From contig PAAX01000015.1 in assembly GCA_002698995.1 (NCBI GenBank), positions 1 to 64,000 on the forward strand: DNA of 64,000 nucleotides, written 5' to 3'. Positions 26,692-35,591 of this stretch are shown here, piece after piece (positions within the stretch are counted from its first letter, which is position 1; every line of letters starts with the position of its first letter). Origin of the DNA: Ignavibacteriota bacterium (lineage in GTDB: Bacteria; Bacteroidota; Ignavibacteria; Ignavibacteriales; Melioribacteraceae). Below the pieces are notes generated by a model. The model searched no databases. It was not told the DNA's origin and worked only from the letters and a program-made list of their open reading frames with translations. The position numbers and the translations under genes are program-made.

Positions 26692-27896
26692 ATATCTTCA
26701 CCAATATTTTGAATAATTGTATTAATATCTTTATCACCTCTCCCGCTTATATTCACAACAATAATATCATCGTTATTTGTACTAGGCATTAACTCATTTA
26801 AATATGCAACTGCATGTGCTGTTTCTAACGCAGGTAAAATCCCTTCTGTTTTGGTTAGTAGTTTAATACCTCCTAATGCCTTGGAATCTGTTACTGAATG
26901 ATACTCAGCTCTTTTAATATCCTTTAATAATGAATGTTCCGGTCCAACACCTGGATAATCTAATCCCGCAGAGATTGAATGAACTTCAGAAATCTGTCCA
27001 TTTTGATCTTGAAGCAAATAAGTCATCATCCCTTGAAAAATTCCTTCAGACCCAACAGTTAATGTAGCGCAATGTTTACCTGAATCAATACCAAATCCTT
27101 CAGCTTCAATTCCAATCAACTTTACTGAGTCATCATTTATAAATGGATAAAAAATACCCATAGCATTTGAGCCTCCGCCGACACATGCAATTATATGACT
27201 AGGAAGTTTTCCTTCTTTAGCAAGAATTTGTTCCTTGGTTTCATTTCCAATTATTGATTGAAAATCTCTAACAAGCATTGGATAAGGATGTGGACCAACA
27301 ACAGATCCGATAATATAATGTGTTGTATCAACATTAGTTACCCAGTCTCTAATTGCTTCATTGGTTGCATCTTTCAAAGTCTTGCTTCCGCTTTCTACCG
27401 GAATTACTTCTGCTCCCAAAAGTTTCATTCTGAACACGTTAAGCTTTTGTCTCTCAACATCAACCGCTCCCATATAAACAACACATTCTAAACCAAATTT
27501 TGCACAGACAGTAGCTGTTGCAACACCATGTTGTCCGGCACCGGTTTCTGCAATTATTCTTTTTTTACCAAGCTTCTTTGCCAAAAGAATTTGTCCTAGT
27601 GCATTATTCATTTTATGCGCGCCAGTATGATTTAGATCCTCTCTTTTAAGATAGATCTTACCTTTACCAAAATAATCGGTTAATCTTTTTGCAAAGGTTA
27701 GGGGAGTGGGTCTACCATTATAATCTCTTTGAAGTTCTTCCAGCTCGTGTAAGAACTCATTATTATTTTTTATTTCTGAATATGTTCTCTCCAATTCATG
27801 TAAAGCAGACATAAGAGTTTCGGGAACATATCTACCACCAAAAATTCCAAACTTTCCATTTTGATCAGGATAATTATAAAGAGTTTTTTTTTCCAT
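26688..27896 (-). CDS. trpB: Tryptophan synthase beta chain
   Basis: A 402-residue PLP enzyme that joins indole and serine. The PLP lysine is in [15 protein letters not shown], followed by [10 protein letters not shown] and the phosphate-binding [12 protein letters not shown]. The N-terminus [11 protein letters not shown] is standard for the TrpB1 class. It lies 2 bp after aroF and overlaps trpA by four bases. Length is typical. Confidence 0.98.
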   Translation of the reverse strand: MEKKTLYNYPDQNGKFGIFGGRYVPETLMSALHELERTYSEIKNNNEFLHELEELQRDYNGRPTPLTFAKRLTDYFGKGKIYLKREDLNHTGAHKMNNALGQILLAKKLGKKRIIAETGAGQHGVATATVCAKFGLECVVYMGAVDVERQKLNVFRMKLLGAEVIPVESGSKTLKDATNEAIRDWVTNVDTTHYIIGSVVGPHPYPMLVRDFQSIIGNETKEQILAKEGKLPSHIIACVGGGSNAMGIFYPFINDDSVKLIGIEAEGFGIDSGKHCATLTVGSEGIFQGMMTYLLQDQNGQISEVHSISAGLDYPGVGPEHSLLKDIKRAEYHSVTDSKALGGIKLLTKTEGILPALETAHAVAYLNELMPSTNNDDIIVVNISGRGDKDINTIIQNIGEDI

Positions 27897-27898
27897 GA

Positions 27899-28912
27899 CT
27901 AAATCTCTCTTTCCATTATTGGTGCAAGCTGCCTTAATTTTTCTAACAAAGTTTTTAATTTCTTTGGTTTTAAGGATTGATATCCATCCGATAATGCATC
28001 TTCGGGAGAATTATGAGCTTCAATCATCAAACCATCTGCACCAGCTGCTATTGAAGCCATTGCCATATTAGGGACATTCTCCCACATCCCGATTCCATGA
28101 GAGGGATCAACAATTACGGGGAGGTGTGTCTCTTTTTTTAATACCGGAACGGCATTTAGATCCAATGTATTTCTTGTAGCAGTTTCAAAAGTTCTTATTC
28201 CTCTTTCACAAAGAATAATGTTATAATTATTTTGTGAAACAATATACTCCGCACTTAAAAGTAAGTCCTCAATTGTAGCAGACATTCCTCTCTTCAGCAT
28301 TATTGGTTTCCCGGTTTTACCTGCTTGTTCAAGTAAAGTAAAGTTCTGCATATTTCTTGCACCAATTTGAATTATATCTGCAACTTCACTAACTGCATCT
28401 ATTGTTTCAGTATTCAACAGTTCGGTTACAATATTAAGTCCAAATTCTTTTTTAACATCAGCTAAATATTCAAGTCCTTTTTCTTTTAGACCTTGAAATG
28501 CATAAGGACTGGAGCGGGGTTTATAAGCTCCACCACGTAAAAATTTAATTCCTAATTCTTTTAATGAGCCGGCTATCTCAAATATCTGATCTTTACTTTC
28601 TACCGAACAAGGTCCGGCAATTAATAATAATTCCTTACCACCAATACTAGTTCCGTTAACATTAATAATTGTATCATCTTGTTTCATCATACGGCTTACA
28701 AGTTTATACTTTTTTGTTACTCTTACTACATCTTGAACGGAAGGAAGCAATCGGAATTCTTCTTCTTTTAATATATTAGTTGGACCTGTAATTCCGATTG
28801 CAAGTTTTGTGCTTCCGGGAATTTCATGAGGAGTACAGCCGAAACTAATTATTTTTGCTTTTACCTTTTCTATTCTATCTCTGGGTGCGTCCAGACCCAT
28901 AATTATCAACAT
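27899..28912 (-). CDS. aroF: DAHP synthase (AroF/AroA-I-beta type)
   Basis: A 337-residue 3-deoxy-7-phosphoheptulonate synthase, the entry step to the shikimate pathway. Residues 1-70 form the ferredoxin-like N-terminal regulatory domain typical of Thermotoga-type enzymes; the barrel follows, with [48 protein letters not shown] and VDPSHGIG. Its position between trpF and trpB, with a 0-bp and a 2-bp gap, places supply of chorismate precursor under the trp attenuator. It may also be feedback-controlled through the N-terminal domain. Confidence 0.95.
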   Translation of the reverse strand: MLIIMGLDAPRDRIEKVKAKIISFGCTPHEIPGSTKLAIGITGPTNILKEEEFRLLPSVQDVVRVTKKYKLVSRMMKQDDTIINVNGTSIGGKELLLIAGPCSVESKDQIFEIAGSLKELGIKFLRGGAYKPRSSPYAFQGLKEKGLEYLADVKKEFGLNIVTELLNTETIDAVSEVADIIQIGARNMQNFTLLEQAGKTGKPIMLKRGMSATIEDLLLSAEYIVSQNNYNIILCERGIRTFETATRNTLDLNAVPVLKKETHLPVIVDPSHGIGMWENVPNMAMASIAAGADGLMIEAHNSPEDALSDGYQSLKPKKLKTLLEKLRQLAPIMEREI

Positions 28913-29539
28913 TTAATAACCTCTTAGTTTTCTATATTCAATAAAGAATTCAGTTAGTATTTTATGATCCTTAATTCCAGGTGAAACTTCTACACCTGAA
29001 GATAAATCTATTCCTTCAGGTTTTATTTGAGAAAAAATAAATTCTAAATCATTAACCTTAATTCCGCCCGAAAGTATTACTCTCTTTTTTATTTTTTCCG
29101 GAATAAAATTCCAATTAAACTTTTTACCTGTACCTCCTAATTCATTATTTGAAAAAGCATCAAGTAAAATTTTACAGTTTTTATAATTATTAATCTGATT
29201 TAAATCAGATTCGTCACTAATTCTTAGTGCTTTTATAACCGGTAGATTTATTTTCTCTATATCTGATTGAGTCTCATTACCATGTAATTGAACAGCAGTT
29301 AATCCTATTAATTTTGAAGTGTGATTAATAGTATTAATTGATTCATCAACAAAAACTCCGACTTTATGAATGAAAAAGGGGAGAGCATCAATAATTGATT
29401 TTGCTGAGTCATATTCAATGAATCGTTTACTCTTTTTATAAAAGATAAATCCAATTGCATCAGCACCAAGTTCAGCACAAAGAATTGCATCTTCAATCCT
29501 TGTTATTCCGCAGATTTTAACTCTCACTTTACACACCAT
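28913..29539 (-). CDS. trpF: Phosphoribosylanthranilate isomerase
   Basis: A 208-residue (beta/alpha)8 isomerase. VKICGITR near the N-terminus carries the catalytic Cys (position 10), and the catalytic Asp lies in ILLDAFS. LSGGIKVND and GIDLSSGVE form the phosphate site. The ATG lies inside the end of trpC, overlapping by 16 bases; the next downstream in-frame alternatives are GTG codons 2 and 5. With a real TrpF here, the second HisA of the window need not act as a PriA-type dual isomerase. Confidence 0.95.
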   Translation of the reverse strand: MVCKVRVKICGITRIEDAILCAELGADAIGFIFYKKSKRFIEYDSAKSIIDALPFFIHKVGVFVDESINTINHTSKLIGLTAVQLHGNETQSDIEKINLPVIKALRISDESDLNQINNYKNCKILLDAFSNNELGGTGKKFNWNFIPEKIKKRVILSGGIKVNDLEFIFSQIKPEGIDLSSGVEVSPGIKDHKILTEFFIEYRKLRGY

Positions 29540-30309
29540 TCTCTCATTTGCATTACAGAACTCTTAATCTCTTTACTTCTCATAAAATGTTCACCAATCA
29601 ATAATCCATTAGCAAATCCTTTAACTTGGTTAACATCTGTTTTAGAACTAAATCCACTTTCGGAGATTAATAAAATATCATCAGGTAATTTCTCTCTAAT
29701 TTTTAATGTTGTATCAAGATTTACATTGAAGGTCTTCAAATCTCTATTATTAACTCCGATCAACTTATTGTCTGCAAAATTAATTTTTTCAATCTGCTCT
29801 TCGCTGTGAAGTTCTAAAAGTACTTCCATTCCAAATTCGACTGCAGCAGCAGTAAATTCATTAATTTGACTACTTGTTAATATTTCACAAATAAGAAGAA
29901 TTAAATCCGCTCCATTCGCTTTTGCTTCTAAAATTTGGAATTCATCAATTATAAAATCTTTACGAAGAAGTGGTACTTCTTTAATCTTTGCAATTTCATT
30001 CAGATAATTTATATCTCCCATGAAAAATAATTTATCGGTCAAAACTGATATTGCATTTACGTTACAATTCATGTATGTCTCTGCAATATTGAGATGATTA
30101 AAATTATCTCTAATAATTCCTTTAGAAGGACTAGCTTTTTTAATCTCGGCAATAATCCCTAAATCATCAGACTTTTTTAATGACTCAACAAGACTTAATT
30201 TTTTCTCGTTGAAAAACTGAAAGTCGTTAAATGAACTTTGTGAATACTTCTTCCTCAGTATTTTTACTTCTTCTTTTTTGACTTCAATAATATCTTCAAG
30301 TATACTCAT
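29524..30309 (-). CDS. trpC: Indole-3-glycerol phosphate synthase
   Basis: A 261-residue (beta/alpha)8 enzyme closing the indole ring from CdRP. Signatures: IIAEIKKASPSKGII (catalytic Lys), LRKDFIIDEFQI, GVNNRDLKTF and SESGFSS. It begins with the family-typical N-terminal helix (ILEDIIEVKKEEV). It overlaps trpD by four bases and trpF by 16. It is monofunctional, unlike the TrpC-TrpF fusion of enterobacteria. Confidence 0.97.
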   Translation of the reverse strand: MSILEDIIEVKKEEVKILRKKYSQSSFNDFQFFNEKKLSLVESLKKSDDLGIIAEIKKASPSKGIIRDNFNHLNIAETYMNCNVNAISVLTDKLFFMGDINYLNEIAKIKEVPLLRKDFIIDEFQILEAKANGADLILLICEILTSSQINEFTAAAVEFGMEVLLELHSEEQIEKINFADNKLIGVNNRDLKTFNVNLDTTLKIREKLPDDILLISESGFSSKTDVNQVKGFANGLLIGEHFMRSKEIKSSVMQMREWCVK

Positions 30310-31325
30310 TTATATTTATCCCCGAATTCTTTAAGCTGATTTAGTTTTTCGAGAGTTTTACCAGATTGTATCGACTCTTCAGCAATTAATGCACATTCTT
30401 TTATATCATCTGAAATGCCTGCGGTTTTTAAAGCTAATGCAGCATTAGCTACTACAACGAAATAGGCATCATTCTTCTCTTTTTCAAAAAACAACTTATG
30501 GATAATCTCAGCATTTTCTTTTGCAGAACCACCTTGAAGATTTTTTAGATCGACTTTAGGAAAATTTAATGAAGTATTATTCAATTCATATAAATACATT
30601 GAGTTATCTTTTTGAATTTCTATAATTTTTGAGGGGTGTGAAAGAGTAATCTCATCATAACAATTGTTGGTACAGACAAAACTAACTTTTTCCATTTCCA
30701 GCATTCTTATTGCCTCAGACATAAGTCTTGATGTTGATTCATTAAAAGTTCCGATTAATTGTCTTTTCATGCCGGCTGGATTAGTTAATGGTCCAAGTAT
30801 ATTAAAAATCGAACGAAATTCTAATTCCTTTCTAATTGGTGCAACATGCTTCATAGCAGGATGATAAAGCGGAGCAAATAAAAATGCAATACCTATTTCA
30901 TTGAGAGCTTTTTCTGAAAGTTCGGGACTTAACTGTACATCAATTCCTAATTCATGAAGAACATCAGAGCTTCCGCTTTTACTTGAAATAGAACGATTAC
31001 CATGTTTAGCAACTTTAACTCCAGCACCCGCGGCAACAAATCCCACTGCAGTTGATATATTGAATGTACCTGAACCATCACCTCCGGTTCCGCAAACATC
31101 AATAAGTTTATCATAATCACAATTTATTTTAATTACTTTTTCTCTCATTGCTTTAACAAAACCGGCTACTTCTTCCGCAGTTTCCCCCTTAATTTTTAAG
31201 GCTGTAAGAAGGGATGCAATTTTTGAATTATTTTCGCTGCCGCTCATTATTGAATACATAACTTTATATGCTTCATCAAAGTTAAGATTATCTCCTTCAA
31301 TAACTTTTTCCAATTCTTCTTTCAT
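30306..31325 (-). CDS. trpD: Anthranilate phosphoribosyltransferase
   Basis: A 339-residue enzyme transferring phosphoribose from PRPP to anthranilate. DVCGTGGDGSGTFNIST is the PRPP/pyrophosphate loop, KHGNRSISSKSGSSD the anthranilate region, and NILGPLTNPAG is also conserved. It is a stand-alone TrpD, not fused to TrpG. A 21-bp gap to trpG is the largest inside this operon; the trpC start overlaps its stop by four bases. Confidence 0.97.
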   Translation of the reverse strand: MKEELEKVIEGDNLNFDEAYKVMYSIMSGSENNSKIASLLTALKIKGETAEEVAGFVKAMREKVIKINCDYDKLIDVCGTGGDGSGTFNISTAVGFVAAGAGVKVAKHGNRSISSKSGSSDVLHELGIDVQLSPELSEKALNEIGIAFLFAPLYHPAMKHVAPIRKELEFRSIFNILGPLTNPAGMKRQLIGTFNESTSRLMSEAIRMLEMEKVSFVCTNNCYDEITLSHPSKIIEIQKDNSMYLYELNNTSLNFPKVDLKNLQGGSAKENAEIIHKLFFEKEKNDAYFVVVANAALALKTAGISDDIKECALIAEESIQSGKTLEKLNQLKEFGDKYK

Positions 31326-31346
31326 TAATACTCCATATTAAAATAT

Positions 31347-31913
31347 TTATTCATCAATCCAATTTTTAATCAGATTAGAACCTTCTGCTGTAAGAACAGA
31401 CTCCGGATGAAACTGTATTCCTTCAATAGGATAATTTTTATGTTTTACACCCATAATAATTCCGTCTTCAGTTTCAGAAGTAATTTCCAAAACATCCGGA
31501 AGTGTATCTCTCTCAATTACCAATGAATGATACCTCGCTGCTTCAAATCTTTGAGGTATTTTTTTATATATACCGGAATTATTATGTAAAATTTCTGAAA
31601 CCTTTCCGTGCATCAGTTCAGGAGCATTTATAACTTTTCCTCCGAAAGAAATACCAATTCCTTGATGCCCCAAACACACTCCTAATACAGGTTTAACTTT
31701 ACCCAGTTCAGTAATTATTTTTAGAGAAATATTGGAATCTTCCGGTTTACCTGGGCCAGGTGAGATTACAATTTTATCAGGATTGAGTTGATTAATTTCT
31801 TCAATAGTAATTTTGTCATTCCTTGCAACTATTATATCAGTTGTAAATCTGCCTATTAACTGAACAAGGTTATAAGTAAAGGAATCATAATTATCAATCA
31901 TTAATATTTTCAT
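31347..31913 (-). CDS. trpG: Anthranilate synthase, glutaminase component
   Basis: A 188-residue class I glutamine amidotransferase. KILMIDNYDSFTYNLVQ is the typical start, GVCLGHQG holds the nucleophilic Cys, and IQFHPES the His/Glu pair. I choose the ATG at 31913; one codon earlier a TTG is in frame, but a GAGG about 6 bases upstream suits the ATG better. The start lies inside the end of trpE, overlapping it by about 20 bases, so the two subunits are translationally coupled. Confidence 0.95.
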   Translation of the reverse strand: MKILMIDNYDSFTYNLVQLIGRFTTDIIVARNDKITIEEINQLNPDKIVISPGPGKPEDSNISLKIITELGKVKPVLGVCLGHQGIGISFGGKVINAPELMHGKVSEILHNNSGIYKKIPQRFEAARYHSLVIERDTLPDVLEITSETEDGIIMGVKHKNYPIEGIQFHPESVLTAEGSNLIKNWIDE

Positions 31914-33372
31914 CAATAACCTCAGCGTATTTTAAAGCGTTGACTAATGCAGCAGATTTATTCTTAATTTCCTTTGCTTCAAGTTCCGGTTTGCTGTCGG
32001 CAACAATACCGGCTCCGGCTTGCCAGAATATTTTCTTATCTTTTGAAAAAAGAGTCCTTATTGCAATACATAAATCTAAGTTCCCTCCAAAATCTACGTA
32101 ACCAATTGCACCAGCATAAACATTTCTTCTAAGATTTTCATAATCATTCAAAAGTTGAATTGCTCTTATTTTTGGAGCACCGGTTACTGTTCCTGCCGGA
32201 AAGCTCGCTTTTAAAGCATCAATACAATCTTTATTTTCAAGTAGTTCTCCTTCAACTCTAGAGACAATATGCATTACATGTGAAAATCTATGTACTTTCA
32301 TTTCCTCAACAACTTTTACACTGTCATACTTGCAAACTCTCCCTAAATCATTTCTCGCAAGATCAACAAGCATTACATGTTCAGCTTTTTCTTTAGGGTC
32401 TGATAGTAGTTCTATTTCATATTTTTTATCATCTGCTTCAGTGTTCCCTCGTTTTCTTGTCCCGGCAATAGGGAGGATTGCGGCTTTTCCATTTTTAACT
32501 TTTAGTAAATCCTCAGGTGAAGTACCGATTATCTTAAAGTCATTTTCAAATTCTATAAAATACATATAAGGGGAAGGATTGATAATTCTTAATGCACGAT
32601 ATACATTAAACGGATCACCATTAAACTCTGCATCAAATCTATTTGATAATACAATTTGAAAAACATCTCCTTCATAAATATTTTGTTTGCACTGTTTTAC
32701 TTTATTGTAGAATAGGTCAATATTTTTTATCTCAGAATTTATGGTTGTTAAATCGAAGTTTGATTTATATTCAATACTTTTTGAGAGAAGTTCTTTTAGA
32801 TTTTTGATTTTACTTTTAGCTTCATTATAAGTTTTTTCAAAATCACTATTTTCATTTAAATGAACATTACTAATTATCTGCACTTGGTGTTTGTAGTGAT
32901 CAAAGGCAATTATATCGTTAAATTCACCAAGAATGCTGTCCGGTGTATCAAGAGGATGATTCTCAGAAAAGTGAATTACATCTTCAATTAATCCAACTGT
33001 TTCATAACCAAAATAACCAACTATACCTCCGGCAAAATCTGGTAGATTTTCATCTCTGTAGAATTTTTTGTTATGCAGTTCTGACTTCAAATAATCGAAC
33101 AAATTTTGCTTTATAACTACTACTTTCTGGTTTTGAGTAATTGTTAAAGAATTTTCTTTTACTTCAATAATCTTGGAAGGATTTTTACCTATGAAAGAAT
33201 ATCTGGCTAATCTTCCGATACTTTCAACTGATTCAAGTAAAAAACTGTTTCTATGTTCTTCTCTTATTTTTAGATAAGCCAGAACCGGTGTATATAAATC
33301 GGCAGTTACTTTTTCATAAACTGGAATTACATTAAATGATTTTGATAGTTCTACAAACTTAGAAAATTCCAT
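31894..33372 (-). CDS. trpE: Anthranilate synthase, chorismate-binding component
   Basis: A 492-residue enzyme that converts chorismate and ammonia to anthranilate. The feedback site for tryptophan is visible as FLLESVESIGRLARYSF near residues 44-60. The catalytic core has PSPYMYFIEF, GTSPEDLL, PIAGTRKRG, DPKEKAEHVMLVDLARND and FPAGTVTGAPK. It is the first structural gene of the operon, directly downstream of the leader peptide and attenuator, so tryptophan controls it at both transcription and enzyme level. Confidence 0.98.
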   Translation of the reverse strand: MEFSKFVELSKSFNVIPVYEKVTADLYTPVLAYLKIREEHRNSFLLESVESIGRLARYSFIGKNPSKIIEVKENSLTITQNQKVVVIKQNLFDYLKSELHNKKFYRDENLPDFAGGIVGYFGYETVGLIEDVIHFSENHPLDTPDSILGEFNDIIAFDHYKHQVQIISNVHLNENSDFEKTYNEAKSKIKNLKELLSKSIEYKSNFDLTTINSEIKNIDLFYNKVKQCKQNIYEGDVFQIVLSNRFDAEFNGDPFNVYRALRIINPSPYMYFIEFENDFKIIGTSPEDLLKVKNGKAAILPIAGTRKRGNTEADDKKYEIELLSDPKEKAEHVMLVDLARNDLGRVCKYDSVKVVEEMKVHRFSHVMHIVSRVEGELLENKDCIDALKASFPAGTVTGAPKIRAIQLLNDYENLRRNVYAGAIGYVDFGGNLDLCIAIRTLFSKDKKIFWQAGAGIVADSKPELEAKEIKNKSAALVNALKYAEVIDENIND

Positions 33373-33390
33373 TTTGTCCTCTATAAAACA

Positions 33391-33425
33391 AAAAACCCTT
33401 CTCAGTGCTACTAAGAAGGGTTTTT
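33391..33425 (-). terminator. Trp attenuator terminator
   Basis: A 12-bp stem pairs 33414-33425 with 33391-33402 around an 11-nt loop; on the minus strand it is followed by T residues. It lies between the trp leader peptide and trpE, so it is a regulated terminator. Confidence 0.9.
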
Positions 33426-33458
33426 GGGAAATTTATTATTTATCTTCAATTCACTGAG
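33401..33458 (-). promoter_or_regulatory. Trp anti-terminator pairing
   Basis: On the minus strand CTCAGTG (33458-33452), which covers the leader stop codon, is complementary to CACTGAG (33407-33401), which covers the loop and the first bases of the terminator 3' arm. Three more base pairs follow after one mismatch. The pairing excludes the terminator. A ribosome that reaches the stop codon would block it; a ribosome stalled on the Trp codons would allow it. Confidence 0.65.
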
Positions 33459-33534
33459 CAGACGTATTATTAGGAATAAGCCACCACCATGCCCATGCAA
33501 AATTGAAGTTATATGTTTTATTCTTTGTTATCAT
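33451..33534 (-). CDS. trpL: Trp operon leader peptide
   Basis: A 27-codon open frame ends with TGA 26 bases before the terminator stem. Codons 13-18 encode AWAWWW, giving four tryptophan codons in five positions; such density is otherwise seen only in trp leader peptides. It is read on the same strand as trpE. No Shine-Dalgarno precedes the ATG, and the predicted promoter -10 ends 8 bases upstream, so the mRNA may be leaderless or nearly so. The peptide probably serves only to sense charged tRNA-Trp. Confidence 0.88.
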   Translation of the reverse strand: MITKNKTYNFNFAWAWWWLIPNNTSAQ

Positions 33535-33540
33535 TGGATG

Positions 33541-33572
33541 CAAACATAAAAAATAATTAACAACTTTGTCAA
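33541..33572 (-). promoter_or_regulatory. Predicted promoter of the trp operon
   Basis: On the minus strand a perfect TTGACA (33572-33567), an 18-bp spacer and TATGTT (33548-33543) extended to TATGTTTG. The extended form also fits the Bacteroidetes TAnnTTTG element. The predicted start is near 33536, two or three bases before the leader ATG. Confidence 0.6.
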
Positions 33573-33576
33573 GATA

Positions 33577-35061
33577 TTAATTACTGTTTGATAAAAAATT
33601 AAACCAGCTTTCAATATTATTTAGTTCATATTGATCAATATTCTTGTGATAAAATTCATTGGTTTTAGGCGAATAATTATAATCCAATGAATAAGTTTTT
33701 ATGTTGCTTATAATATCTTCAATTGAATTGAGAATGTATTTTAATTCTTCATCTGTCATTGTAGGATGCAGTGAAAGCCTAATCCATCCCGGTTTTTCGG
33801 AAAGGTCTCCTTGGTTTATTAAATTAGTAATTCTTTTTGATCTTGTAGGATCAACATGAAGAAGATAATGCCCGTATGTTCCGGCACAAGAACATCCTCC
33901 ACGTACTTGAATTCCATATAAGTCATTCAGTAATTTAACCATTAGGTTATAATGAATATCTTCAACATAAAACGAAATTACACCTAATCTTTCTTCAATA
34001 TCTTGAGCAAGAAGATGAACAGTCTGCATTTTATTAAATCTTTCAAATGCTATTTTTAATAACTCATTTTCTCTTTCTCGTATTTTATCAGTTCCGATTT
34101 CTTCCTTTAATTTTACAGCTAAAGCTGTTTTAATTGTTTGTAGAAATCCGGGAGTACCACCATCTTCTCTAGCTTCAATATCATTAATGTATTTATGTTC
34201 TCCCCAAGGATTGGTCCAATCAACGGTTCCACCGCCAGGATGATCAGGAACTCTTAACTTATAAAGTCTTGAATCAAAAATTAAAACACCAGCAGTTCCC
34301 GGTCCTCCCAAAAATTTATGAGGTGAGAAAAAGATAGCATCAAGTTTTTCTAATGGATCCTTTGGGTGCATATTTATATCAACATAAGGAGCCGAAGCAG
34401 CAAAATCTACAAAACAATAACCGCCATGATCGTGCATTATCTTTGCTAAAAGATGATAATCAGTTTCTATTCCGGTTACATTTGAAGCCGCACTGAATGA
34501 TCCAATTTTTAAATTCCGATCCTTATACAAATCAAGTAAATGATTTAGATGATCATAATTAATCAATCCTTTATTGTTTGGTTCTATTATTACTACATCA
34601 GCTATTGTTTCAAGCCATGAAGTTTGATTGGAATGATGTTCCATATGGGTTATAAAAACAACCGGACGATTCTCTTTTGGAATATTTAAGAATTCACTAA
34701 GTTGTTCGCATACTCTCAATCCAAGAATTCTTTGGAATTTATTTATTACTCCGGTCATCCCGGTTCCTTGAGTAATAATTACATCATTCGGCCCGGCATT
34801 TACATGATCTTTTATTATTTTCTGAGCTTTGTGATAAGCTTTTGTCATTGCAGTACCGGTAACACTGGATTCGGAATGTGTATTACCAACAAAGGGTGCA
34901 AAATTATTTACTATTGTATCTTCAATAGGTTTATACAATCTACCGCTGGCTATCCAGTCAGCATAAATAATTTTTTTGATTCCATAAGGTGATTGAAATT
35001 CCTTTTCTATACCGATAATATTCTTTCTGTAATTATCAAAATATTTTTCTAATGATGACAT
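33577..35061 (-). CDS. Class V aminotransferase / cysteine desulfurase-like
   Basis: A 494-residue fold-type I PLP enzyme. The PLP lysine is in FFSPHKFLGGPGTAG, preceded by the PLP Asp region FVDFAASAPY. RGGCSCAGTYGHYLL contains cysteines near the site used by cysteine desulfurases, but the sequence context differs from SufS and IscS and the protein is about 90 residues longer than SufS. THSESSVTG and HMEHHSNQTSW are typical of the class V group. The substrate is unknown. It ends 5 bases before the trp promoter -35 and is transcribed in the same direction. Confidence 0.75.
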   Translation of the reverse strand: MSSLEKYFDNYRKNIIGIEKEFQSPYGIKKIIYADWIASGRLYKPIEDTIVNNFAPFVGNTHSESSVTGTAMTKAYHKAQKIIKDHVNAGPNDVIITQGTGMTGVINKFQRILGLRVCEQLSEFLNIPKENRPVVFITHMEHHSNQTSWLETIADVVIIEPNNKGLINYDHLNHLLDLYKDRNLKIGSFSAASNVTGIETDYHLLAKIMHDHGGYCFVDFAASAPYVDINMHPKDPLEKLDAIFFSPHKFLGGPGTAGVLIFDSRLYKLRVPDHPGGGTVDWTNPWGEHKYINDIEAREDGGTPGFLQTIKTALAVKLKEEIGTDKIRERENELLKIAFERFNKMQTVHLLAQDIEERLGVISFYVEDIHYNLMVKLLNDLYGIQVRGGCSCAGTYGHYLLHVDPTRSKRITNLINQGDLSEKPGWIRLSLHPTMTDEELKYILNSIEDIISNIKTYSLDYNYSPKTNEFYHKNIDQYELNNIESWFNFLSNSN

Positions 35062-35233
35062 TAAATCTCCACTTAAAAAGATTACTGTGTATAAAAATAC
35101 TATTTACAAAAATAAAAATGGAATTTGAAATTTAGTTTTATGAAAAAAATTGGTTAAAATAAGAACTCCATTTTAGTGAATTGATTTTATTATTTTTTGT
35201 TGACTAATTGTAAACTCAAAAATTAGGAGAGTA

Positions 35234-35566
35234 ATGAAAAAAGCTAGAATATCTTTTGAAATAGAATTGGATGAAAAAAGTATTCCCAATAAAATATTTT
35301 GGGATGCCACAGATTCTCAAATTAAAGGGGGAAAAGAGGCAAAAGCTATTGCGGTTTCTATATGGGATAAATTTGAAAATCAAACATTAAGTATTGACTT
35401 ATGGACAAATGAAATGCTGGTGCAAGATATGAATATTTTTACTTATCAATCATTAGTGAAAATTGCCGATACATATCAGAACTCAACCAACAATCCTCAA
35501 ATAGCTCAAGAGATCAAAGATTTCGCAAATTATTTATCTGAGAAATTGGAAATATTCAAAAAATAA
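35234..35566 (+). CDS. gldC: Gliding-motility-associated protein GldC
   Basis: A 110-residue cytoplasmic protein that matches GldC along its length: an N-terminal beta-strand (ISFEIELDE), KIFWDATDSQ, AIAVSIWDK and LSIDLWTNEMLVQDM. GldC is a small accessory protein found widely in Bacteroidetes, not itself part of the type IX secretion core. No other gld or spr genes lie in this window. TAGGAGAG precedes the ATG. It is followed 25 bp later by the DUF2911 gene. Confidence 0.9.
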   Translation: MKKARISFEIELDEKSIPNKIFWDATDSQIKGGKEAKAIAVSIWDKFENQTLSIDLWTNEMLVQDMNIFTYQSLVKIADTYQNSTNNPQIAQEIKDFANYLSEKLEIFKK

Positions 35567-35591
35567 TTTTTTATAAAAAAGGATAAGCACA

